A stretch of 64,000 nt of DNA. Origin: Polytrichum commune (lineage: Eukaryota > Streptophyta > Polytrichopsida > Polytrichales > Polytrichaceae). Below the pieces are notes generated by a model. It had not been told where the DNA came from. It saw only the letters and a program-made list of their open reading frames with translations, and did no database searches. Below, piece by piece: positions 11,301 to 26,062 of this stretch; the first letter of the stretch is position 1, and each line of letters starts with the position of its first letter. Made by a program: the position numbers and the translations under genes. The stretch spans positions 13,853,001-13,917,000 of the forward strand of contig OX485807.1 of the NCBI GenBank assembly GCA_950295325.1, written 5' to 3'.

Positions 11301-12099
11301 AGAAACTTAGGCAAGGCTTAAGCTAGAGATAATCATCTAACATCTCCATATCTAATCCAATCTATGGATGGTTCATACACCATCGCCGCACATCATTAAA
11401 GCCTAAACATTGTTGTCTTGAGAGGATATACACTAGGATGCCTCGGAAAGTACCACAAAAGGTGGGTAGAGTATAGGGGTCCAATTGACGTCAAGAACCG
11501 ACCTTTGAATATAGAAACAAGGTTGTGTTGGTATCAAAAGTCAAAGTGGCATAGTGTGGACTTATGTTTTCACCGACCACATCATGGTAGGAACTCAGTT
11601 GTATGAGTTACATCCATTGGATGAAAGATTCTACCATGAGTACATTTAACATTAATAAAGTATTTTTGTGTTAAAATATTGGAGGCCCATTTTTATTTTT
11701 ACTTTTTGGGGGATACATGTGATATGTTCTTTTAGTGAAGGATGCATCCCCTAGTCTCTAAACCTTGTTCAACCTAAAAACAAGGTTTCCACACATGTTG
11801 TATGCACTTTTCTTCTTGTGCTCATATCGAGGTGACAAAGAATAGATCAACATTTCTTGCGCCACCCAAGTTCGCATCGACCAACAAAGACTAAGTATGT
11901 CAACAAAGCCCAACCAAAGTCAAGCTAAAATATGTGGGCTTTGTGTCATCACTCTTTATTAATTGGACACCCACATTCGAGTGGTATATGACAACACTTG
12001 TAATCGAGAATGGACACCTAAAAGGCACATGTTACAATGAAATTAGATTGCTTGCTCAAAACTAAACACCCTTCTACGTCCAATAATAAACACCATTGA
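11301..12099. other. Gene-free stretch
   Basis: No element or gene can be supported here. Sequence resembling R1 begins toward 12 kb. Confidence 0.35.
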
Positions 12100-12440
12100 G
12101 AGAGAAAGAGAGAGAACCTTACGTGATCGTGTAGAGAGTAGGAGACTCAATGCTTAAGTTTGGACTCATACAACTATTGCAACTCTGCTCCAACTTTGAA
12201 ACCATGAGAGGCTATATATGATCATTTGATGAACACAAGTTTCTTCACTTTGATAATGAACAACATATTCATATGAGGTCCAAAACATTCGAAAAAAAAG
12301 TGACTATGGCCTTGATTTGGAGTTGCTAACCATCTTGTACCAATCGTGTGTTCCATATCCTACGAGGGAGTGGGCTAGTTGGAATAAGAAAAAGAAAAAG
12401 GAAAAGAAAGTAACCATTTAAGACCAGCTACCTTAGTAAT
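12100..12440 (+). repeat. R1 dispersed repeat fragment
   Basis: It contains 'tttcttcactttgataatga', 'gccttgatttggagttgcta' and 'aaagtaaccatttaagacc' in the R1 order. A purine-rich run near 12388 interrupts the unit. Confidence 0.6.
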
Positions 12441-13211
12441 ATGTCTAGTCATCTTTGCTAGGTACCAAAAGTATCCCAAACAGGATTTCTCGGGGAAGAT
12501 GCGGCATTCACAATATCTTTCGTAACAACTTCCGGCACATGTGAGTTTGACTTTTACGGATTAAAAAGATGCTTGGATGTCAAAATTAGAAAATGGCCTT
12601 TTAATAAGAGTTGACTTCACACTCATCTACAAGATGCTTCAATGTCAAAATTAGAAATGGCCATTTAAGAAGAGTTGACTTCACACTTATCTAGGTTCCC
12701 GATCGATGGGAGCACCAAAAAAGCAATTTTCTTAGCTAGGCACTCAAGTCCCAAAAGTCTCCTACGAAAGTCTCACTCTTCACATTTACAAACAAATTCC
12801 GCTACTTGTAGCTCACATATATGTAGACGTCGCCAAACTCCTCTATAAGCTTATGTAGTAGGCTCCTAATTGGTTCAACACATGTGTATGTGGGATGCTT
12901 TTTATAAGGTCATCAAAGCAACGTTGTGGGCACACACTTCTTATCCACAAATTTTGAAGTTGCGGACAAAAATATGAGCAATTTGTGATGTTAGTCGGTT
13001 GAATATCGACTACAGATTTGCTCGCATGAGAGGAAAGTCAACCATCTAATGTTGTTCACTTTGTGCGTTCCTATGATGTAACCGTATCAAGATCAAAGAT
13101 TGTGACTAGACATTTTCGTAATCTACATCTAAGTCAAATGGGGGGTACTAATACCCTAGTCACGGAGTCATAAACATTTCTAGGCCCGTATAGGTTTTTA
13201 TCGAGACCGCT
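12441..13211. other. Gene-free stretch with a short duplication
   Basis: Near 12565-12695 a block of about 60 bp containing 'gatgcttggatgtcaaaattagaaa' is repeated with changes ('gatgcttcaatgtcaaaattagaaa'). Nothing else is recognisable. Confidence 0.35.
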
Positions 13212-14000
13212 TGACATGGTTCTCATCTTGCTAGGGGCCATTCACGGTTGGGGTACTACTTTTGGGACAAAGGACTTAAGGACTTTGTCGCATTGATCGT
13301 GGTTTTTATCATGATTTACTATTATTTGATCAATAAATTTTACATAAATAAGTAGATAGTTCATAAGCTTTATCAAGAAAGATTTTTATTATTATTTAAT
13401 AATCACCCTAAACCCTAGGCCACATCAGTGGCATTTTTTTGCTATTTAGGTGTGCATTGGTGGTCAATTATTTCTTGTTATGTATCTTGGTACCTTGGTA
13501 AAAGTGTCATGTGTCCATTCATATAAATTTTTTTGTCCAATTCTAATACTAGACGTTTCTTTTACGTGCGGCCGTGAGTATATGTATATTTGGACATGTT
13601 TGGTGCCGTATGTAAAGTTGGGCAATTGCTATTCAATACATATTTGGTTCTATTGGTACACACTTGAACGATGAGTGTGAGGAAAAAATTTGGGATCGTT
13701 TCGATTGATTCTTGTTGTCCTTTTCATTCCTTGATCCTAAGGTGAACAATTAAGACAACACTCTTGAATGTCCTTTAAGGAATCAAAAGGATATCTTAGA
13801 TGACCCTATTCCTTCTAAATTAACTTTGTCAGTGTACTCGATATGGAGTATGAAATGTAGGTATGATCCAAAATATGCTTCACAATACAAATCTAAGCAT
13901 ACCAAGCATGTGAAGTTATCCAAAAAAATCCGTTTTCCGTTAGACGGCCAAAAGTAGTACCCCAACCCTGAATGGCCCTGCTAACATCATGTTCTCATCT
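13212..14000. repeat. Long inverted repeat, possible foldback transposon
   Basis: Arms of about 55 bp at 13212-13267 and 13947-14000 are inverted copies ('ggttggggtactacttttgg' against 'ccaaaagtagtaccccaacc'). The loop is about 680 bp. No TSD was identified, so the real ends may lie outside the arms. Small open frames inside have no motif. Confidence 0.5.
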
Positions 14001-14036
14001 CCGCTTAACATGGTCTGAGATGACCCTAAACTATTT

Positions 14037-14290
14037 GGTGATAGTGGAGAGGTACCCATTTCCGAATGGAGTGATTGGCGGTTCGATTCCCACTGTGAAA
14101 TCTTCTCTCTACTTGATGGGGAAATTAACTAGCTAAGTAGGTAGGGAGCCAAGAGCCCACCCGTTGCAAAGTTGGTAGTAAACCCCACCCTGCATCAAGA
14201 GGATTCTTGAGCGGGGTAGAGTCAACGGGTCTCAAGTCAGATTGCCTGACATTGGTTATTTACTTACGATGGCCACAAATCCTTAACCTT
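14037..14290 (+). mobile_element. tRNA-derived SINE
   Basis: A pol III A box fits TRGYNNANNNG at 14042-14052 (TAGTGGAGAGG) and a perfect B box GGTTCGATTCC lies at 14080-14090, at tRNA-like spacing. The body downstream is unrelated to a tRNA and cannot form a full cloverleaf, so this is a SINE head plus body rather than a tRNA gene. The 3' end is set loosely; no tail or TSD was found. Confidence 0.55.
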
Positions 14291-14497
14291 CCACTCATGT
14301 CAAGATTCATGTCTTTCATGTGAGTTTAAAGGTTTCACTTTTTTTTTAAATATCTATTTCTCACATATTTGACCCCAAAATTAACAACAAAGATCCCAAA
14401 TAAACTTGATCATATTAAGTTGAAATGAATCAACGTGAACCTATAGGCGGTAAATTGATAGATGGGTAATGGTGTCTTCTTCTTCTTCTCTCTCTCT

Positions 14498-14512
14498 CCC
14501 CCCCCCCCCCCC
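14498..14512 (+). repeat. Poly(C) tract after TCT/TC microsatellite
   Basis: A pyrimidine run of TCT and TC units leads into 15 consecutive C. It is one of about ten long G/C homopolymers in the window. Confidence 0.9.
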
Positions 14513-14519
14513 AACCCAC

Positions 14520-14830
14520 TTCTCTAGGATATGAAACTTGGTATTAGTAAAAGATGGTTAGGAAATTCAAATTGAAGCCATGGTGTCTTTCCTCATAAAT
14601 TGAAGCTCATATAAATATCTTGATCATCATTAATGCGAAGATTCTCATGCTCATCAAATGGTCACATAAGCCCCCCGCCCCCTTTTCCACTAGTTAGATT
14701 GACTATTGAGCATAGAAATGTTATCATATTATATTATGATCACGTAGTCCAATCTCTTTTAAACACATGTCTTTTATTTTTATTTTTATATACATGCCTT
14801 TGAAACACATGTCTTTTACTTTGAGAACCA
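14520..14830 (-). repeat. R1 dispersed repeat fragment, inverted
   Basis: It reads as R1 on the minus strand ('ggatatgaaacttggtatta', 'cataaattgaagctcatata', 'gattctcatgctcatcaaat'). Confidence 0.6.
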
Positions 14831-14844
14831 CACCTAACCACTCC

Positions 14845-15124
14845 CTCCCTCCCTCCCAAAATGATTGTCCTACTTCCCGGATTTTTTGTCCCAAAATGAT
14901 TGTCCGGTTTACCTACCCGGCTAGAAATTTGAGGTTTGAAGTCAAATATTTTCGCACCAAACTTTCTACATCAAAAAGTCTTTCATCGCTGCAACTTCGT
15001 GACATTTTGGAGTAGTTGTTGTTTTTTTATTTTAAGAGTCATACTTACAACTTGGTCAATGGTCAGCGGGCCTTGATCGCGCCAAAGTAAGAAACACGGA
15101 CAATAGGTTTTGGGATGGAGGGAG
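14845..15124. mobile_element. Stowaway-like MITE
   Basis: The left end CTCCCTCCCTCCCAAAATGA and right end (reverse complement CTCCCTCCATCCCAAAACC) match the well-known Stowaway terminal consensus, and 'attgtcc' follows on both sides. Flanking bases are CA rather than TA, so the TSD is mutated or the end is offset by the CTCC repeat. Length is about 280 bp. It is non-coding. Confidence 0.7.
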
Positions 15125-15239
15125 CACCACTCAAATATGGGCATCATCTTATTTAAGATACGTAACCAAATTAAGCACGTCTACATTAGATTTGTATTGG
15201 ACCCCTTGCATGAATGACACAAATCCTAAGTTTTCCAAA

Positions 15240-15640
15240 CTTTATTAAAGGTAGATGTGTCTAGTAATTCGGTGACTCACATTAATCAAGCACTTGTATT
15301 TAATTGGTATGTGGTTTGGTGTGGCTCCACGAACATATACCCAAAAGAATATGTGTTTGAAAGAGATTAGACTATAAGCACAAATTATGCGAAACACTTT
15401 GAGTTCAATAATCAACAAATGGCCGCTATATGACCTATATGACCACTTCATGAACACAAGAATCTCCACATTAACAATGACTACGATATTCACATATGAG
15501 CTCCAAAAACTACAAGGAATTTGACTACGGCCTTGATTTAGATTTACCAACCACCTCACAATGATCGTGTGTTTCACATTCTACAAGAAGTGGGGTAGTC
15601 GGAAAAAATAACCATTCAAAACCCATCTACCTTATGCTCG
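15240..15640 (+). repeat. R1 repeat with one diverged array unit
   Basis: Contains 'gcacttgtatttaattggta', 'tgaccacttcatgaacacaa' and 'aaaaataaccattcaaaacc'. It runs straight into the tandem array and looks like its most diverged first unit. Confidence 0.6.
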
Positions 15641-17760
15641 AATCAAACTAACCATTTTAAGTTCAATAACAACATAATAGGGCAAACCTTTATGACCATT
15701 TAATGAGCACAATTGACAATGAATAAGACATTCATACGAGCTCCAAACATAACAAGGAACTTGACTATGGCCTCAAGTTATACTCGCTAACCATCTCATG
15801 ATGATTGTGTGTTTCATATCCTAGGAGAAGTTGGATTAGTCGGGGATCTACCTTATGCTCAAATCTTGCTAACCAATTCAAGTTCAATAATCAACATAAC
15901 CGGGCAGACCTTTATGACCATTTAATGAGCACAATTGACAATGAATAAGACATTCATACGAGCTCCAAACATAATGAGGAACTTGACTACGGCCTCAATT
16001 TATACTTGCTAACCATCTCGTAATGATTGTGTGTTTCATATTCTAAGAGAAGTTGGATTAGTCGGGGGAAAAAGTAACCATTTTAAGTTCAATAATCAAC
16101 AAAATGGAGCAGACCTTTATGACCATTCAATGAGCACAATTTGACAATGAATAAGACATTCATACGAGCTCCAAACATGATAATGAGGAACTTGACTACG
16201 GCCTCAAGTTATACTCACTAACCATCTCGTAACGATTGTGTGTTTCATATCCTAGGAGAAGTTGGATTAATCGTGGGAATAAGTAACCATTTTAAGTTCA
16301 ATAATGGAGCAGACCTTCATGACCATTTAATAAGCACAATTTGACAATGAATAAGACATTCATACGAGCTCCGAACATAACGAGACTTGACTACGGCCTC
16401 AATTTATGCTTGCTAACCATCTCATCACAACTGTGTGTTTCATATCCTAGGAGAAGTTCGATTAGTCGGGGGAAAAAGTAACCATTTTAAGTTCAATAAT
16501 CAACAAAATGGAGCAGACCTTTATGACCATTCAATGAGCACAATTTGACAATGAATAAGACATTCATACGAGCTCCAAACATAATGAGGAACTTAACTAC
16601 GGCCTCGAGTTATACTCACTAACCATCTCGTAATGATTGTGTGCTTCATATCCTAAGAGAAGTTGGATTGATCAGGGGAAAAAGTAACCATTTTAAGTTC
16701 AATAATCAACAGAATGGAGCAGACCTTTACGACCATTCAATGAGCACAATTTGACAATGAATAAGACATTCATACGAGCTCCAAACATGATAATGAGGAA
16801 CTTGACTACGGCCTCAAGTTATGCTTGCTAACCATCTCGTAACAATTGTGTGTTTCATATCCTAGGAGAAGTTGGATTAGTCGGGGGAAAAAGTAACCAT
16901 TTTAAGTTCAATAATCAACAGAATGGAGCAGACCTTTACGACCATTCAATGAGCACAATTTGACAATGAATAAGACATTCATACGAGCTCCAAACATGAT
17001 AATGAGGAACTTGACTACGGCCTCAAGTTATGCTTGCTAACCATCTCGTAACAATTGTGTGTTTCATATCCTAGGAGAAGTTGGATTAGTCGGGGGAAAA
17101 AGTAACCATTTTAAGTTCAATAATCAACAGAATGGAGCAGACCTTTACGACCATTCAATGAGCACAATTTGACAATGAATAAGACATTCATACGAACTCC
17201 AAACATGATAATGAGGAACTTGACTACGGCCTCAAGTTATGCTTGCTAACCATCTCGTAACAATTGTGTGTTTCATATCCTAGGAGAAGTTGGATTAGTC
17301 GGGGGAAAAAGTAACCATTTTAAGTTCAATAATCAACAGAATGGAGCAGACCTTTACGACCATTCAATGAGCACAATTTGACAATGAATAAGACATTCAT
17401 ACGAGCTCCAAACATGATAATGAGGAACTTGACTACGGCCTCAAGTTATGCTTGCTAACCATCTCGTAACAATTGTGTGTTTCATATCCTAGGAGAAGTT
17501 GGATTAGTCGGGGGAAAAAGTAACCATTTTAAGTTCAATAATCAACAGAATGGAGCAGACCTTCATGACCATTTAATGAGCACAATTTGACAATGAATAA
17601 GACATTCATACGAGCTCCAAACATGATAACGAGGAACTCGACTACGGCCTCAAGTTACGCTTGCTAACCATCTCCCTGATGATTGTGTACATGTTTCATA
17701 TCCTAGGAGAAGTGGATTAGTGGGGTGGGGGTGGGGGTGATAAAGTAACCATTTAAGACC
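15640..17760 (+). repeat. Tandem array, ~200-222 bp unit, about 10 copies
   Basis: The motif 'gcagacctttaygacc' recurs near 15682, 15904, 16110, 16310, 16514, 16720, 16929, 17138, 17347 and 17556. Spacing varies (222, 206, 200, 204, 206) on the left and is exactly 209 in the last four steps, where units look nearly identical; one visible change is 'acgagctcc' to 'acgaactcc' near 17194. The unit is the R1 segment running from 'gagcacaatttgacaatga' to 'gggggaaaaagtaacc'. It is non-coding. Confidence 0.9.
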
Positions 17761-18198
17761 CGTCTACCTTATGGGTACGAAATGCGCGTGTCTATGATAT
17801 GTACCTTACCTTATGGGTACAATGGACTGCACCAATTGGTACATTCCACGCTGTCTTTGAACCCAATTAAATAAAGAACGCGTTTGGCAGTGTCTTTATG
17901 ATACCCGAAGGGGGGGGGGGGTCTAAGGGATGGGCTTGCGGATGGGGAGTTGTCAGGGTTGGGAGGGGGGCCGCATTGAAGGAAGTGGATATAAAGCCTT
18001 ACATGTGTGTTAATATGCGGGAAAGGAAGGAAGCCCAAGCGAATTGGGCTTGGGCTTGCATTGGGCGTACAACCAAGGCTCGTATATAACCGAGTGCATG
18101 ATGATGGGGATCATATATAGAGTGTGTGTCCGCCAACCAAATCTCTTGCTCTCCAAGCGACCCCCTCGTCGACGTAGTTTTTGTATGGGGTTATATGG
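17761..18198. other. Gene-free stretch with poly(G) tract
   Basis: It holds 12 consecutive G at 17910-17921 and GC-rich flanks. Small open frames on both strands here overlap one another and carry no motif. Confidence 0.35.
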
Positions 18199-18201
18199 TA
18201 A

Positions 18202-18763
18202 GGGCGTGTTTACACCATGGAACTGTGAATTTGGATCAAGGAAGATGGTCTTTTTTCATGGTCTGATTTCATGGTCTGATTTCTTAAAAGAATCGATTTA
18301 CGAAGCTTTTGGGAGCTCCTCACTAGGTGTAAATCAAACGTGGACCAAGAGGAATGACCGTGCACCAAAAAATGAATGTGCTGATTGGTTTTGAAGAACA
18401 TGAAATGAAATCAAGTTTGATTATTGTCTTGTCTTCTATTGTTTTCATCTTCTCTTCCCCCCCCCCCCCCAAAAAAAACTTCATTAAAATTTTATTATAA
18501 TAACATTTCTCTAGGACGGGTCCTTGTTTTTTTTTCCCTACTAGAGCACCTTTTTGCCTCTTCCACCGCGAAAAACCATTGGACCGTGTCAGTGGATAAG
18601 GTAGGCCTTAAAATATGTCTTTTGGGGACCTCGAACTTCATGGCCACTTTGACATTTTTTTTCCTTGGTGTAAACTGAAGTGGTCCCGGGACAAGTTCAA
18701 CAACTAATCACATGTTTTATAGGGCCTTGGGATGACTTCATGGTTCATGGTGTAAACAATCCC
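18202..18763. mobile_element. PIF/Harbinger-type MITE, TSD TAA
   Basis: The left end GGGCGTGTTTACACCATGGA pairs with the right end 'catggtgtaaacaatccc'. TAA at 18199-18201 and 18764-18766 is the target duplication. A run of 14 C followed by 8 A sits inside at 18457. Length is 562 bp. It has no transposase. Confidence 0.75.
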
Positions 18764-20395
18764 TAAGAGATTATAACAATGTGGGACCAGTATAGATGTG
18801 AATGCATGAGGGAGAGAGGAAGTTATCAGACACGAGTGAACCTCTCATCCATCCAACATACAAACTTGACCCCCTATAGGTTCATGGACCAACTCATCGC
18901 AAATGATCTTGAGTACACTGATTTGGGGCCTTGGAAGTTAATTATGGTGCACTACGTTTGTGTTTGTTGTCACACAATGCATGCATAAATCCAGACTATC
19001 TTAAAGTTTGCAATCATCTAAATGCCATGTTCATGTAGGTTGGGACATGTCAACATTTTCACATTCACTTATTTAGACAAAGTTTGGACACTCACCAAGC
19101 TTGAACCCTCTCCAACTCTATGGTACTCACACGGAGGTTTTACTTTTTTTTTTTTTTTAAACATCATAAGAGAGTGGCTTGAAGCTCATGATCAATATTA
19201 TGCAAGTGGTAATGGAAAACTCCAATATTTATAGGTGTTCAAGCATGATAGAACTTGTCAACGCTCTCTTCAAGAGGGAAAGGTACACGTGGCGATCCAC
19301 TAAAAAAACGTGGTGCGATAGATGATAGGAATCCATTCGGAATTTCAAAATAGAAACTATATTTTTTTTTTAAATCTTAATAAAGTACATTCCTTTTGAA
19401 AACATAACAAACATATTCCAAAAATCATAAATATATATAGAATATTCCCGATTATACGTATAACTTGTTACGGAGAACATATTCCATCACGATTTTCATA
19501 CATTCCACTGAGCACACATTTATTGCTCAGATTCCACAAGTGTACTCAAAACTTCGATGGGTGTAGCACTTATGGGCATTCATAGCCTCAAAGAATGTGG
19601 CCTGTTGCTTGGCGGATAAGGACATTGAAGTCGAAAGAAGAGGGAAAACAGAGCACACTTTCATCATGGTTGAACACCATACAAATGAGTACTGACCGAC
19701 CACTTATTACTTAAAAGCCGAGACCGAATCACAAGCACACATTCAACTTATGTTACCATCAAGTTGATATTAGCCTCTGTCTTACAAAGGGCCATTACAC
19801 TTCGCTATTCTAGGTAAGTCAGTTTTTTTGACACCATCTGAATGTATTTCTAGTTTCATATGTCTTTTGGTTGTCTGGATGTGATGTATCAATTTTACAT
19901 CTCACTTAGATCCAAAACCGACCTATACACCACTCAGATTTTAGGGTTTTCGATTAAGATAAGTGCCAAGATTAGGTTTGCTGACCTTGTATTGTTTATA
20001 GGTTAAACTTGTCATCAAAAAAAGACTGTAATGACTTCCATACCTTAGGTTGTTTCTAAGGTAAGCTATCTTTAAAGCGACATCTCTAGGGTTTTTGTTG
20101 ATTTTGGGTCTCTTAATATTTTGAAATTCTATAGGGAAGTTAACTTAGTAAAATGATTGGGTTAGAAACATGCCCATGAATCTTATTTTGATTTTGTTTG
20201 CTCCTATGAATCATCAAAGTGAAGTGCGCCGTTGGATGTTTTGGCATCACTTAGGGTCCCACTACCTATTGTTGGTTTGTTATGTGAGAATGGCCACCTA
20301 ATTAACCTTTTAATGTGTGAGAATCTTATACTGAAAGAGGTTACCATTCACCTTTTGTTAAATACTTCTTACAATGCCTGATTGAATGTGTAGAT

Positions 20396-20538
20396 CCTAG
20401 ACTAGCCAATGTGATTGGCCAAAGTTGGTATTCTTCTATACCATTTTTACACTATCCTTACACCACCACTATCCTAGACTAGCCAATATGAGTGATCTTC
20501 TATGCCATTCTTACACCATTCTCACACCGCCACTATGA
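20396..20538 (+). repeat. Two-copy direct repeat, ~70 bp
   Basis: Two diverged tandem copies start 'cctagactagccaat' at 20396 and 20473 and share 'ttacaccaccactat' / 'ctcacaccgccactat' at their ends. A third partial copy may follow. Confidence 0.55.
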
Positions 20539-21051
20539 TTGACCACAATTGGTGCTATTTGTATTGTACTTGATGCCACATATGATTAGTGGCTTACTTA
20601 AGGTAGAGGGTGCTTTAACCAATACTTTAAGTTACTGCACATACATATGGCTATGTGGTTGATATAAAATAAACAAATAAACAAATTGTATTAGCCTTTG
20701 GGCAAATCGTATAAATAAAGAAAAAAAATCATTTTCAGCCTCGATTGAATATTTGATGAATATTCAAAATCAAAACCACTAGCTTCCTTAAACCAACCCC
20801 TAGGCCCCATGAATAACAATTTTGCATGTGATGAGGACCCCAACCTTCATTGCCTAGAACCAACACAAGATTGTCTAGAACCAACACAACATAGTCGGGT
20901 ACTAGACCCAAGCTAGATCAAAGCCCAACATACCTCTATGATGGTTGTAGAACCGTCCCTTTGCATCCCAAGTACTAACCCCCTTCCTGCCCAGAACCGG
21001 CTCCCTTGCCTTTGTGGGCCTACCTCCTTGCCTTTGTGGGCTTGAACCATT

Positions 21052-21070
21052 CCCCCCCCCCCCCCCCCCC
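21052..21070 (+). repeat. Poly(C) tract (19 C)
   Basis: Nineteen consecutive C, the longest homopolymer of its kind here. Just upstream, 'ccttgcctttgtgggc' is tandemly duplicated near 21003 and 21026. Confidence 0.9.
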
Positions 21071-23028
21071 AATGAAGAGAATGGCTAGAACAGGCTAGAA
21101 TAAGCTTTGACAAGCCACCCTAAACCTAACTTGAACCGATCCGAGATAGAATGGAGCCCGTTACCTACCCTGTATGGAGGTAGTGGAGGTCAATATGCGG
21201 TGACAGCAAATATTGACACCTAAACCCGTCACTCCATGAGAAAGAGCACTCCTTTTCCATGAGGGGTTCAAGCTAGTAGAGTGTTGGTGATTGGGAGGCG
21301 TTTATAGGTGTTGCTTTTGGGTGGGTGTTGGTTTGAGCACCCTCTACCTTAATGCACCATCACACTCTCTTGTCGATGTTTTGAGGACCGAATCTAAAGG
21401 TCACATTTAGGTTAGATGTTTTTTCTCCAAGCAATCATTGTTGCACAGCAATACGAACGTACACGTTTACATTATGGTCTTCTGATTTCAGACACATGAA
21501 CAATTGAGAATTTGTGCAAACAATCCTAACTCTACAAAGCTTCCATCCGTACAGTCAAATCCACTGTAAGAGGTGCCAATTCTCTGTTAAAACACTTTTG
21601 AATTGCAATGAACTGTTGTAGGCGTTTTTGCTTCGGCCTTTCAGGGCTAAAGTGGCCAACCTTTTCATTAAAATGTCTACACATGACTTCGAGGCTCCAC
21701 CAGTTTACTCATTTGATCACTAATTCCATCATACAAGACTACAAATGACAAAGCATGTAATATATAGGACATTTCTTTCTTAACCATTTCTCAAAGTCCA
21801 AATTCAGCCGTAGCAATAACTCACAGGAATGTCATCCCAATGTTCAAATCACACAACACCAAGGATGAAATCAAAGAACAAAGTCTAATCTGTGACACAA
21901 GTTCGCTAAGCAAGGAAATAGAGTTCTACCCATGAAACACTCATGGCTAGAATCAGACACATATAAGCAAATAGGTCTAGATAGGTGCGCAAATATTTCT
22001 TTGATGATAATTGCAAAATCAACAACAAGAAAGTTAAGGTCCTGAAAACAGGGACCTAATCCACTTCATACAATATCTGAAATAGAATCTGTCACAAATT
22101 TGCTGCCCAAAACTAAGGATAAGCGAGTAAGTATCTGCACAAAATTTCACTCGATGCTACAGGAGCATAAGAATCAGATGATGTGTATGGACATGAGAAC
22201 TTATCGCTTCAAAAAAATAAGAATCTGAACCAGAATTGAGATCCATTAGTTTCCCCTCTGCTACCTGTATTTTCTGCAGCAGGCAACACAACCTACTGTT
22301 TACTCTGCCAATGATGAGTAACAAACTTCTAAACCTACAGCGTGAGATACCGCTTAACAATATCATAAATACTATTTATCCTCTGGACATGGACAATGAA
22401 GTGGGGAACAGAGTCGTTCACATGTGAAATTTGTAAATCTAAAAACTAGTAGCAAGCACTTTAGCAACTGTGTACAACTACGAGAGTGTGTGTAAGACAT
22501 GTCTATGGCCATACTTCGAGGGATATGCTCTAATTTGGACCTTAAAAGGTGAAGAATTAAGTATGGCCTAAAAGAATTTCGTAAAAAATCTAGCGTGACG
22601 TTGGAGAGCGCTCCACCCAATTATCCTCGCCTGCCATTGCAGAATGTTTGCATCTCAATAGAGCCTCTCCTGGTCCTCAATACATGGACGTCAGAAGATC
22701 AGCCAATGACCGCCCAGCCAAAAACTCTCCTCACAAAGTAAGACCACAAAGCTCCTGTTCCAGCAGTTTTGCTTGCTTTAGTACTTGCTTAATCCGAAAC
22801 TTGAGGGATGAAGAGAAAGGGACAACCCCTTCGATAACAGCATAAGATGACCCCTTCAAATACTCCCTAGTTGACTGCATCATCTTGAATGTCGGCCCAA
22901 CCCACTGGTAAGAATCATGCCGGTTGTGCCACCTACACTTGATTCTGCAAAACGTTCAGGACGCAATCCTTGCATACCAACTCCAGAAATATGAATTCAA
23001 GTAGAACTTGTACATTATTCATTGTCCA

Positions 23029-26062
<3,034 letters not shown>

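Larger units (their letters stand above)
18767..22980. other. Gene-free stretch downstream of the bZIP gene
   Basis: I see no gene or bounded transposon in these 4.2 kb. The right part (about 21.4-22.98 kb) follows the bZIP stop codon on the minus strand and could hold its 3' UTR; AATAAT-like signals lie just past the stop, near 23013. Several open frames of 60-80 codons on both strands lack any motif. Confidence 0.35.

Noticed and set aside
14037..14110. Functional tRNA gene
   Set aside because: A and B boxes are present, but no acceptor stem or cloverleaf closes around them. A SINE fits better.
15640..17760. CRISPR-like regular spacing of repeats
   Set aside because: Units are about 209 bp, contiguous and without unique spacers, in a plant nuclear context. 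It is a tandem array.
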